From assembly GCA_016840085.1 (NCBI GenBank), contig JAEOTA010000064.1, positions 21,583-85,582 of the forward strand: DNA of 64,000 bases. The letters are read 5' to 3'. This document shows, piece after piece, positions 1 through 8,729 of the stretch. Within the stretch, counting starts at the first letter, position 1. Every line of letters begins with the position of its first letter. The position numbers and the translations under genes were made by a program. Below the pieces are notes generated by a model, which was not told the DNA's origin, ran no database searches, and saw only the letters and a list, made by a program, of their open reading frames with translations. Source of the stretch: Promethearchaeota archaeon. Lineage in GTDB: Archaea; Asgardarchaeota; Lokiarchaeia; Sigyniarchaeales; SOKP01.

Positions 1-2
1 TC

Positions 3-1097
3 CAAAAAAACAATAAAAGATTTTATAAAGCAAGTGTAGATTCTGTTAAATATAATTCCATTTATATGCCTTCCATTTATATCCTTATCGGGATTTTAAC
101 AATTATTACTTTATTTATTGGAGGAATGTGGGTTATTGAAGGGAGAATGGAACTTGAAACAATAGTAATTTTACTTTCCTACATTGCATCTCTGGGTTTT
201 CCATTAATGATGTTAGGACAAATCATGTTAGTATATATTCAAGCAGATGCCGCACTCACCCGAGTAAGGGAAGTTTTGGAATCTACTCCAGATATAAAAG
301 ACTTTCCAAATGCGAATCCAATAATTTCTCTAAAAGGAGACATTGAATTTGATAATGTGTCTTTTGGATATACCCATGATCATCGGATTTTAAAAGATGT
401 ATCATTTAAAATACCCACAGGAAAAACCTTGGCGATCTTGGGTACCACTGGTTCTGGAAAATCTACAATAATCAATTTGATACCTCGCTTCTATGAAGCA
501 AGTGATGGAAATATTAAAATTGATCAAATAGATATACGTAATTATCTATTAAAGGATTTAAGACAAAATATCGGTATTGTGTCCCAGGAAACTTTCTTAT
601 TTAATAAATCAATTGCTGATAATATTGCTTATGGGAAAAATGATTCTTCAAGAGATGAAATTATTAAAGCTGCTCAAATTTCTGATTTACATGATTTTAT
701 TATTTCTTTACCTAAAGGATATGATACTATAGTTGGTGAGAGAGGTACAAGACTATCTGGTGGGCAAAAACAGCGTTTATCAATAGCTCGAGCATTAATA
801 ATCAAACCAAAAATCTTAATTTTAGACGATTCAACAAGTTCTGTTGATGTTGAAACTGAGTATAAAATTCAAAAAGCACTTACGAAAATAATGAAAGAGA
901 CCACAACTATTATTATTACCCAAAGAATTTCTACAATCAGAGGAGCAGATTACATTTTGATTCTAGATAGAGGTCGCGTAGTTGGTTTTGGAACTCATGA
1001 TGAATTGATAAAAGCAAATGTTCTATATAAACAAATCTACGAAACTCTATACCAAAAACAAAAATCAAAAATTAAATTAGAAGAAGGAACTAACTAA
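3..1097 (+). CDS. ABC exporter half-transporter A (5' end outside window), degenerate ATPase site
   Basis: C-terminal part of an ABC-type exporter (membrane domain plus nucleotide-binding domain). The frame is open to the left edge, so the gene begins upstream and the internal ATG at 66 is not its start. Hydrophobic segments of the last membrane helices are followed by the NBD: Walker A GTTGSGKST at 441-467, signature LSGGQKQR, and Walker B ILILDD. The usual catalytic Glu after Walker B is Asp, and the switch His is Gln (ITQRISTI instead of AHRLSTI). This is the known pattern of the degenerate half of heterodimeric exporters such as TM287/288. The partner starts 4 bases downstream. Substrate cannot be told: drug or lipid export is the family norm. 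Confidence 0.93.
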   Translation, partial: QKNNKRFYKASVDSVKYNSIYMPSIYILIGILTIITLFIGGMWVIEGRMELETIVILLSYIASLGFPLMMLGQIMLVYIQADAALTRVREVLESTPDIKDFPNANPIISLKGDIEFDNVSFGYTHDHRILKDVSFKIPTGKTLAILGTTGSGKSTIINLIPRFYEASDGNIKIDQIDIRNYLLKDLRQNIGIVSQETFLFNKSIADNIAYGKNDSSRDEIIKAAQISDLHDFIISLPKGYDTIVGERGTRLSGGQKQRLSIARALIIKPKILILDDSTSSVDVETEYKIQKALTKIMKETTTIIITQRISTIRGADYILILDRGRVVGFGTHDELIKANVLYKQIYETLYQKQKSKIKLEEGTN

Positions 1098-1101
1098 AAG
1101 G

Positions 1102-3600
1102 GTGATAAAATTAGTGTATAACAATCAAGAGGATAAAGACGAAGAGGAGCAAAAAGAAATAATTCAACCTAGCGCAAGTTCCCGACATCGATTTATGTTT
1201 GAAGATGAGAAAGCTAAATTAGATCATCCAAGAAAAGAATTATGGAAATGGCTATTGTCATATATAATTCCATTTCGATGGAAATTTTCATTATTTTTCA
1301 TATTTTTGTTAATAGGCACGGTTATATTATCTATAACCCCGGTATTATCAGCAAGCATTATAGATAATGGAATCGTTACTAGAAATGGCGATTATATTCT
1401 AATGATGAGTACGATTTATTTATCTTTAATGATTTTGATGGCAATAACTAATTATATATCCCAATTTGGTATGGGTAAATTATCTCAGAGAATTACTTTT
1501 GAGATTAGAAATGATATTTTCTTTAAATTACAAGAAATGTCTTTAAGTTATTTTGATCAAAGATCATCAGGAGATATTATATCAATAACAACTAACGATG
1601 TTACAATCCTTAATCAATTAGTTGGTGGTCAATTTGTTCAAATTATAACTAGTTTTGTTTCAATTGTCCTAACAGTTGTATTTATGTATATATTGAATCC
1701 ATTTTTGGCTCTAATTAGTATGGTAATTTTTCCATTATTTTTTTTTACAACATATATTTTTAGAAAGATCGCAATTAAATTATTCAAAGAATCAAGAAAG
1801 ACAATTGGTAAAGTTACTTCTTCGATACAAGAAAATATTGAAGGAGCAAAAGTTGTTCAAGCATATGGGCAAGAAAAAAGAGCTTCTTCAGAATTTGATA
1901 AAGCTAATATAGCAAATTATAATGCAATGGTTAAAATTCGAAGATATATGGCAACCATCTTTCCTTTAATTACATTAATTACAACTATCCTTACAGCAGG
2001 GATTTTATTAGCTGGGGGATTTACAATTCTAGGAAATGTCTCTATTTTTGGAATTCCTGTTTCAGTAGGCGTACTTAGTGCCTATATCAGTATTTTAGGT
2101 CAATTCTTCAGACCCTTTATGATGTTAATGCAAATTCAACAAGTAATCGAAGCAGCTATGGCTGCAAGTGACCGAATATATTCTATATTAGAAGAAAAAG
2201 CAGAAATTCCAGATCCAAGTTCACCTAAAGTATTCAGTGAAGTGGAAGGTGGTGTTGAATTTGAAACAGTAAGTTTTGGCTACACATTTAAGAAAAATCA
2301 AATAGTTGATGAGAAGCCTTTAGGAAACTCTATGATGAATCAAGTTATCAAGACAATAAACTCCTTTCCTGAACCTTATTCATCTTTTATTCTTGATAAT
2401 ATGAGATTTATACCTAATAATATTAGACAAAAACTTTTTTTAAATCTGATGGGAAGTACACCAGATGAAATTCCAGAAAAAATTGATAAAATTTTAGCCG
2501 AATTTCAATTTGCAGTTCCTAATACAGTGATAGCAAGTAAATATCCTGAATATAAGAATTCTTTTAAACTTAAATCTTTAGAAGATAATTTAAAAAAAAA
2601 AAAAGATTTTACATTTGAACAAATGATATCATCAGAAACAGTTCTTATGATGGTAAAATTCTTAGAAAGAGCATTGCGAGCCGAGAGAGGAATACAATCG
2701 AGTAGTGCTAGAATGGGCGGAGAAGGTGGAAATTTAATTAGTGGTAAAATGGGGCGTATGTCGCCTAGTACTATCAAAAGAATGCTTGCTAGTATTGAAA
2801 TTTCTCCCGAAATCCAAGAACAGATACCTAAACTTGTATTTGACGCCATTGAAGAACAAAAAAAAATTATTCAACATGAACAATCAACGGGTTATGTTTT
2901 AAAAAATCTTGATCTAAAAATATCTTCAGGCATAACATTAGCTATTGTAGGAGAAACTGGTGCAGGTAAGACTACCTTGATCAAATTAATTGCACGATTT
3001 TATGATATAAATGATGGAAATATTCTTATTGATGGTATAGATGTTCGAAATGTTCGAAAGGAAGATTTAAGAAATTTGATTGGGATTGTCCCCCAAGATG
3101 CTTTTATTTTTACAGGAACAATCGAGGAAAATATATTATATGCATTTGAAGAGCCAACTCCAGAATTAAAACAAAGAATGATTGAAATCTCGAAATTTCT
3201 GGGTTTACATAATTTCATTGAAACCCTATATAAGGATTATAATACAAAATTAAAAGAGAACGGTTCAAACATTTCTATTGGTCAAAGACAACTAATTGCT
3301 TTTGCGAGAGCCTTAATAACTAATCCTAAAATCCTAATACTGGATGAAGCTACATCCTCAGTTGATCCATATACAGAAACATTAATTCAAGATGCATTAA
3401 ATAAAGCACGCAAGGGACGAACTACAATTATTATAGCCCACCGTCTATCAACAATAAAAAACGCTGATCAAATAATCGTTTTAAGTGCTGATAAAAAAGC
3501 AATAATAGAACAAGGAGATCACGATACATTACTTTCCTTGAATGGAAAGTATAAGCGTCTACTAGAAATGCAACATCGTGATATTGAAGTAGATAAATAA
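1102..3600 (+). CDS. ABC exporter half-transporter B with a ~200-residue insertion in the NBD
   Basis: Partner of the preceding half-transporter, 832 aa against a usual 580-620. Six membrane helices lie within about residues 45-360. NBD motifs: A-loop region FGYTF near 393, Walker A GETGAGKTT at 617, signature ISIGQRQ near 724 (canonical LSGGQ is degraded), Walker B ILILDEA near 746, and switch His780. This half therefore supplies the intact catalytic Glu and His, and its poor signature matches the degenerate site of the partner, as in known heterodimers. Between the A-loop and Walker A, residues about 398-595 are an extra, mostly helical and charged segment that I do not recognise. Start is GTG at 1102; a second GTG at 1114 is possible. 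Confidence 0.92.
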   Translation: MIKLVYNNQEDKDEEEQKEIIQPSASSRHRFMFEDEKAKLDHPRKELWKWLLSYIIPFRWKFSLFFIFLLIGTVILSITPVLSASIIDNGIVTRNGDYILMMSTIYLSLMILMAITNYISQFGMGKLSQRITFEIRNDIFFKLQEMSLSYFDQRSSGDIISITTNDVTILNQLVGGQFVQIITSFVSIVLTVVFMYILNPFLALISMVIFPLFFFTTYIFRKIAIKLFKESRKTIGKVTSSIQENIEGAKVVQAYGQEKRASSEFDKANIANYNAMVKIRRYMATIFPLITLITTILTAGILLAGGFTILGNVSIFGIPVSVGVLSAYISILGQFFRPFMMLMQIQQVIEAAMAASDRIYSILEEKAEIPDPSSPKVFSEVEGGVEFETVSFGYTFKKNQIVDEKPLGNSMMNQVIKTINSFPEPYSSFILDNMRFIPNNIRQKLFLNLMGSTPDEIPEKIDKILAEFQFAVPNTVIASKYPEYKNSFKLKSLEDNLKKKKDFTFEQMISSETVLMMVKFLERALRAERGIQSSSARMGGEGGNLISGKMGRMSPSTIKRMLASIEISPEIQEQIPKLVFDAIEEQKKIIQHEQSTGYVLKNLDLKISSGITLAIVGETGAGKTTLIKLIARFYDINDGNILIDGIDVRNVRKEDLRNLIGIVPQDAFIFTGTIEENILYAFEEPTPELKQRMIEISKFLGLHNFIETLYKDYNTKLKENGSNISIGQRQLIAFARALITNPKILILDEATSSVDPYTETLIQDALNKARKGRTTIIIAHRLSTIKNADQIIVLSADKKAIIEQGDHDTLLSLNGKYKRLLEMQHRDIEVDK

Positions 3601-3696
3601 GGTAATTTCTACTACTTATTTTCAAATCTATATACTAAATTTTTTAAAAAACCCTAAATTAGAATCTACTTTTAATTAATATAATAAATTATTCTC

Positions 3697-3703
3697 GAGG
3701 TGA
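3697..3703 (+). promoter_or_regulatory. Strong Shine-Dalgarno (GAGGTGA) before a non-canonical start
   Basis: GAGGTGA matches the archaeal anti-SD sequence perfectly. It sits 7 bases before an ATT codon at 3711 in the hydrolase frame. No ATG, GTG or TTG exists in that frame between the upstream stop (TAG at 3660) and the conserved start of the protein. Confidence 0.6.
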
Positions 3704-3710
3704 AGTAGGA

Positions 3711-4433
3711 ATTCCATATTTCGATTATTCTGGAAAAAAAATTTTCTATCAAATCAAAGATAATAATTTTCAAAATGCCCTTATTTTTATCCATGGATCT
3801 GGTGGAAATTCAAATATTTGGAGAGAACAATTTAATCTAAATATTGATTATAACATATATGCTCTTGATTTACCCTCTCACAATAATTCTGATGAGTTTT
3901 TAGAACACTCTCTTGAATTATATGTAGATGTAGTTAGAAGGTTTATAGAAACTTTAGATCTAAAAAATGTTATTTTAGGTGGTCATTCCTTAGGGGGAGC
4001 AGTAATACAATCTTACTATTTTAAGTATCCAAGCGATATCACCGCATTAATTTTAATTGGAACTGGAGGGAGATTGCGTGTTATGCCCGTAATCTTAGAA
4101 ACTGTGAAAAATAACTTTCAAATGTTTATAGATAGTATAGATGATGATCTTAAAAAGGAGTATTTGAAAACAGCCCCGAACGTTATATATGATGATTTTA
4201 AAATTTGTGATGGATTTGATACACTTGATAAAACTGCCTTAATCAATATCCCTTGTTTAATATTAGTTGGTAAAGAAGATATTATGACTCCTGTAAAATA
4301 TTCCGAATTTTTTCACAAAAAGATTAACATTTCTGAACTTGTAATAATTGAGAAGGCAGGGCATTTGGTAATGTTAGAACAGCCAAGAAAAATGAATCAA
4401 GCAATAGAAAATTTTATTAATAATTATTTTTGA
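3711..4433 (+). CDS. Alpha/beta-hydrolase, apparent AUU start
   Basis: Alpha/beta-hydrolase of about 240 aa. The nucleophile elbow is GGHSLGG, the acid is Asp in VGKEDIMTP, and the base is His in KAGHLVML, so the triad is complete; an oxyanion-region HGSGG lies near the N-terminus. The canonical-start frame only begins at 4074 and would lose the nucleophile. The frame is open back to 3663 without ATG, GTG or TTG. Starting at ATT 3711 gives IPYFDYSGKKIFYQ, which looks like a normal family N-terminus, and GAGGTGA lies 7 bases upstream. Either AUU initiates or one base is wrong in the assembly. Substrate unknown; cytoplasmic, with no signal peptide. Confidence 0.8.
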   Translation: MPYFDYSGKKIFYQIKDNNFQNALIFIHGSGGNSNIWREQFNLNIDYNIYALDLPSHNNSDEFLEHSLELYVDVVRRFIETLDLKNVILGGHSLGGAVIQSYYFKYPSDITALILIGTGGRLRVMPVILETVKNNFQMFIDSIDDDLKKEYLKTAPNVIYDDFKICDGFDTLDKTALINIPCLILVGKEDIMTPVKYSEFFHKKINISELVIIEKAGHLVMLEQPRKMNQAIENFINNYF

Positions 4434-4920
4434 ATCATAAGGAATAAAAATTTCTTTAACCTTTATTAAACACTTTCCTGATTATAGAATTAAAAGATTT
4501 ATTTTTGAATTTAATACTGATCGTATTGTTCTTAGTAATATTGAAATACTTTTTTCTATAATTTGGAAAATGAACTTCATACTACTATGAAGTATTTAAC
4601 AAGTATTTTATGAATGAGGTTTACATTATATTTATAAAGAAAAAATTTCATGAAATCTTTTCAAAGTATTTATAAAGACAAAATCGCTTGGGTCGATAAA
4701 GCATAAATTATTAAATTTATTACCCCTTATAATTTAATAGAATTGAAGCTTCTAAATTTAAACAAATAAAGTTTATAAACACGTTAAATAGATTATTAAA
4801 ATTAGTACTATTTTAGAGTAAAATAAATTGGTTATATTCTTATGGGAAATTTGTTAAAACTCTATAAAATTCTAATAATATTTAATTATTGAGTCTAAGA
4901 TTGGGTTTTGATCAATAATA
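4434..4920 (+). other. Intergenic, no gene recognised
   Basis: About 490 bases of very AT-rich sequence. A short open stretch of about 40 codons after 4437 has no start codon and resembles nothing I know. No tRNA-like or repeat structure was seen. It probably holds the promoter of the gene at 4921. Confidence 0.5.
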
Positions 4921-6660
4921 ATGGATAATGAAAAAGATGTAAATTGTCAAGATAGAAAAAAACATTATAATAAAGGATATCAGCACAAAAACAATTCAGA
5001 ATTTAAAAATTATTTTAATTATAAAGAATTAGAATGTGTTCCTATTTTTGATAATTTGAATAATCAAAACAATCTTTTTCAAGGATCTATTGCTGATATT
5101 ATTAAAAATATAATAATGTTGGCGAACGAAAAGAGAATTAGACTTAAAATGTTTACTCAACAATTAGAAATATTTAAAAACTATACAACGAATTCTGAAA
5201 GGACTGTCTTTATGACTGCCACAAAATTACTTCAAGATCTTATATTGGATGGCAAAATACCCGTTTTCATAAATAATTCTTATCAAACTTCATTAGGGAG
5301 GAGTTATATTAGTAGAGGTGAAAAAGGTTTTGATCATTTTTATTCATATGCTGAAGCAATATATGAACATCGTTGTCTATTTGATATGAATACAAAAATA
5401 GATATTTATATTGGACACACGGAAAAAACGATAAGAAAAAGGTTTGAATATGAAATTGAGAAAGCTATTAATGAATATAAAGAGCTAGGGGAATTACCAT
5501 CCAGATTAATTGAACAAGCTATATTGATAGCTACTGAAAAAGAAGTTAGTGCTGTGGGAGTTAAAATTTATGGAGTAGAGAATGAAAAATATAATGATCT
5601 AGATCATTTTCTTAGTGTGTATTTAAGCTTACAAGAAAGTTTTAAATTTAATATTAGAAAACAGCTGGCAGATTCTCTTTTAAAAAAATATTTTGAAACA
5701 AATATCCTTGAAAAACATTATTCAAAAATAGATGTGTGTGATCGTGAAAAATGGTACAAACAGAATTATCCAGATTCATATGGAACGGTCAATCCATTTG
5801 GGCTTAATATGAATTCTAATGTTGAAAGTGTTAAGAAATATATTACCTTACCGATGTATGATATTGCCTTTATGCTCTCTTTAGGATATCGAGTACCTAA
5901 AATTTCAAAATTATTAAAAAAATTATATGGAATAAAGGAGGCTTCTGAAGATAATGTTTATGCCCGAATAGCACAATTCTATTGTAGTGTTGAAAATGTT
6001 GAAGATAAATTTTTAAAACCTGTTATTCAAGCATTATTAGAAAATTATCCTGAGCTATCAGGAGAAAAAATTGGTGAAATAATTCATAGGAAAGGAGGTA
6101 AACAATTCTTTGAAGCAGAAGGATGTCCATTTAAACGATGGTTTGGAGATATTAAATTAAGGGAATTAAAAAAGGCCATGGCTCTTAATGATTTTAACTG
6201 GACTAATATAAGTTATTTAGTAGAAAAAATTAGGAAAGGAGATTATATAAAAGGATTTCATAAATCTCATTGGATAAAATTATTTATAAAAGGAGCTTCT
6301 AATGATGAGTTAGCATCAAATGCAGGTTATGAAAGTGCCGATTCTTTTAGAAAACATTTCTTTGAATTGGAAGAAACCAAAAAAGCATTTGGTGTTTCTA
6401 GCAAAAAAGAAGCCATAAAAAAATATAGAAAGTTAAAAACCATTATAATATTAAAAAATACCTGTTCACTTTCGTTCTCGACTTTTGAAAATATATATAC
6501 GAATATATTTGGATTTCAGAGTCGTCAAGAATACGTAAGTAAGTATAAACAACATTATAATACTGGAGATTATTTATTCGAAAGATCTCTTAAAAACTAT
6601 TTTGAGGCATTATTTGATGGAATGTCCTTGCAAGAGATAATAGTTGTATATGGATTTTAA
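4921..6660 (+). CDS. Unknown protein, possible GIY-YIG-like segment and C-terminal HTH-like repeats
   Basis: 579 aa, not confidently recognised. Residues about 145-185 contain AIYEHR then, after a short spacer, IYIGHTEKTIRKRF. This resembles the GIY...YIG core and following Arg of GIY-YIG nucleases, but the spacing is slightly long and I cannot place the catalytic Glu with certainty. The C-terminal third has short helical units (for example ASNDELASNAGYESADSFRK) that look like helix-turn-helix modules. Very Lys/Asn-rich, no signal peptide or membrane span. A DNA-binding nuclease of mobile or homing type is one possibility. It stands alone, with gaps on both sides. Confidence 0.55.
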   Translation: MDNEKDVNCQDRKKHYNKGYQHKNNSEFKNYFNYKELECVPIFDNLNNQNNLFQGSIADIIKNIIMLANEKRIRLKMFTQQLEIFKNYTTNSERTVFMTATKLLQDLILDGKIPVFINNSYQTSLGRSYISRGEKGFDHFYSYAEAIYEHRCLFDMNTKIDIYIGHTEKTIRKRFEYEIEKAINEYKELGELPSRLIEQAILIATEKEVSAVGVKIYGVENEKYNDLDHFLSVYLSLQESFKFNIRKQLADSLLKKYFETNILEKHYSKIDVCDREKWYKQNYPDSYGTVNPFGLNMNSNVESVKKYITLPMYDIAFMLSLGYRVPKISKLLKKLYGIKEASEDNVYARIAQFYCSVENVEDKFLKPVIQALLENYPELSGEKIGEIIHRKGGKQFFEAEGCPFKRWFGDIKLRELKKAMALNDFNWTNISYLVEKIRKGDYIKGFHKSHWIKLFIKGASNDELASNAGYESADSFRKHFFELEETKKAFGVSSKKEAIKKYRKLKTIIILKNTCSLSFSTFENIYTNIFGFQSRQEYVSKYKQHYNTGDYLFERSLKNYFEALFDGMSLQEIIVVYGF

Positions 6661-6826
6661 AATATTTATCTGCTACTATTAATTAATAAAGTTAACTTTT
6701 TTCTTAATCTAACCTTTTAATTATTGCAGAGAATAGATATAGAATATGATTTTTAAATTATAATTCTCAATTTCAAAATAATTTGTATGAAAAGAAAAAA
6801 AATTAGCCATTTATAAAATTTTAAGA

Positions 6827-7624
6827 ATGCGTCAGTACACATATGGTCCTTTTCAATCAAGACGATTAGGGCTCTCATTAGGCGTAAATGTTTTGCTAAA
6901 TTATAAATTATGCACTTTCAATTGTGTTTATTGTGAAATTGGTTTAACAGATCAAGAAAATTTTGTGTCTCCAGAATTTAGAATAAAATTACCGCCTTCA
7001 CCACACTTTAGAAAAGAATTAATTTCAATCTTAAAATATGTACCTCATCTAAATTCTATTACTTTTGGATATAATGGTGAACCTACATTAAATGAAAATT
7101 TATTAGATTTCTTAGAAGTAGCTTCAGATGTGAGAGAGAGGTTAAATTGGACAAACAAAAGACCTATTCTTACATTATTTACTAATTCTAGTACTTTATA
7201 TTTTAAAGATATAAGAGAAAAAGTCAGAGAATTTGAACTTGTTTTAGCAAAATTAGATGTAGCAACTAATGACGATTTTAAAAGAACTAATCGACCACAC
7301 AGCAAATCAACAAATATTGAAATTATTATTGAATCACTTACTAAACTAAGGCAAGAAATGCCTAGAGGACATAAATTAGCTATTCAAAGTTTAATTTATA
7401 ATTCATATAGAGAAGATTTCATTCCAAATAATAATACTATAAATTTGAACAAATTAGCTCAAGCCTTAAAAATGATAAGACCTGATTTTATACAAATTTA
7501 TTCGACAGCAAGGATACCCGCAGAATATTTTGTCTATTCGATAGATGACGAAAGAAAAAGGGAAATAGTGAAAGAATTAAAACTTAAAATTAATGATGAT
7601 GATATTAAAATAAATTATTATTAG
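6827..7624 (+). CDS. Radical SAM protein (COG0731-like Fe-S oxidoreductase)
   Basis: 265 aa. The N-terminus GPFQSRRLGLSLGVN followed by CTFNCVYC (C-x3-C-x2-C, ligating the 4Fe-4S cluster that cleaves SAM) is typical of the COG0731 family. The FGYNGEPTLNEN segment is the GGE-like SAM-binding motif. The actual substrate of this family is not settled; some relatives modify tRNA wyosine bases. It ends with tandem TAG TAG, one of the few TAG terminators here. The gene is monocistronic, with 165 bases before it and 64 after. Confidence 0.85.
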   Translation: MRQYTYGPFQSRRLGLSLGVNVLLNYKLCTFNCVYCEIGLTDQENFVSPEFRIKLPPSPHFRKELISILKYVPHLNSITFGYNGEPTLNENLLDFLEVASDVRERLNWTNKRPILTLFTNSSTLYFKDIREKVREFELVLAKLDVATNDDFKRTNRPHSKSTNIEIIIESLTKLRQEMPRGHKLAIQSLIYNSYREDFIPNNNTINLNKLAQALKMIRPDFIQIYSTARIPAEYFVYSIDDERKREIVKELKLKINDDDIKINYY

Positions 7625-7688
7625 TAGGTTAAACAAAAATATTTATAATTTATTTTTTTATTAAGTAGATATTTATAGATTTAATTTA

Positions 7689-8702
7689 GTGATTGAAATC
7701 GACGAGAAATATATTGCTGGAGTAGATATAGGAGGAACTTGGATACGAGTTGCGGTTTGTCCAGTAAATTTAAAAGAAGAAAGTATTAGAATAAAAATCA
7801 CTAAAACATTAAAAGAAAATAAATATTCAATTAGTAATTCAGTTTGTAAGCTTATATCAGAATTAATAGATGAAAATTATATTAAAAAAACACAAATTTT
7901 AGGAATAGGTGTAGCTTCAGCTGGTCCATTAAATACTGAAACAGGCGTTGTCTTTAATAATGCTAATTTAGGATTTAGAGAAATTCCTTTAAAAGAACCA
8001 ATTGAAGAGAAATTTCACGGAATACCTCTATATTTTATTAATGATTGTAATGGAGCTGTGTTAGGTGTGCATTACTTTGAAGCAGATGGAGGGGAAAGAG
8101 ATAACCTTGTATATATCACTATTTCTACTGGAGTGGGAGGAGGTGTCATCTGTAATGGGCATCTATTACTAGGTAAAGAGGGAAATGCGGCAGAAGTAGG
8201 GCATGCATTAGTTGAGCCAAGAAGTAGAGCTCAATGTAATTGTGGAGCGTATGGGTGTTGGGAAGCTTATAGTTCTGGAACAGGTGTCCGAAACAGGGCA
8301 TTAGATGCATTGCAAGAAGGAAAACTTAATGCAGATATCTTAATGAGCATTTTAGAAGAAGATAAATCTAAATTAACAGCCAAAGAAGTTTTTCAAGCAG
8401 CTAGAGAAGGTGATGAATTATCTAAAAAGATAGTTAATGATTGCATATTCTATACAAAAGTAGGAATTGGTATAGTTAATAATTATTATGATTGTACTTC
8501 AATTTATTTTGGAGGGGCAATGATGAAGGATAAAGAACAGATAATTCCTCACGTAATTGAGCAATTTGAGAGGGATCCTATTAAATTCACTATGAATCAT
8601 CCTCCAAAAATAAAATTAACAAAATATCGAGATGAAATTGGTTTAAGAGGAGCATTAGCTTTTGTGAAATATAAATTAGAAAATCACCAAGTTATTTCTT
8701 AA
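7689..8702 (+). CDS. ROK-family sugar kinase (glucokinase-like)
   Basis: 337 aa. DIGGTWIRVAV near the N-terminus is the phosphate-binding motif of the ROK/hexokinase fold. GVGGGVICNG and the zinc motif CNCGAYGCWE (with an upstream His in EVGHALVEP) are diagnostic of ROK kinases, which phosphorylate glucose or N-acetyl-hexosamines with ATP. The GTG start at 7689 has no SD, and an AT-rich TATA-like stretch lies about 25 bases upstream, suggesting a leaderless transcript. The phosphohexomutase 27 bases downstream is probably co-transcribed, linking sugar phosphorylation to 6-P/1-P interconversion. The exact sugar is not readable. Confidence 0.88.
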   Translation: MIEIDEKYIAGVDIGGTWIRVAVCPVNLKEESIRIKITKTLKENKYSISNSVCKLISELIDENYIKKTQILGIGVASAGPLNTETGVVFNNANLGFREIPLKEPIEEKFHGIPLYFINDCNGAVLGVHYFEADGGERDNLVYITISTGVGGGVICNGHLLLGKEGNAAEVGHALVEPRSRAQCNCGAYGCWEAYSSGTGVRNRALDALQEGKLNADILMSILEEDKSKLTAKEVFQAAREGDELSKKIVNDCIFYTKVGIGIVNNYYDCTSIYFGGAMMKDKEQIIPHVIEQFERDPIKFTMNHPPKIKLTKYRDEIGLRGALAFVKYKLENHQVIS

Positions 8703-8729
8703 AATTGAATCAAAAATGAAGAAATTCTA

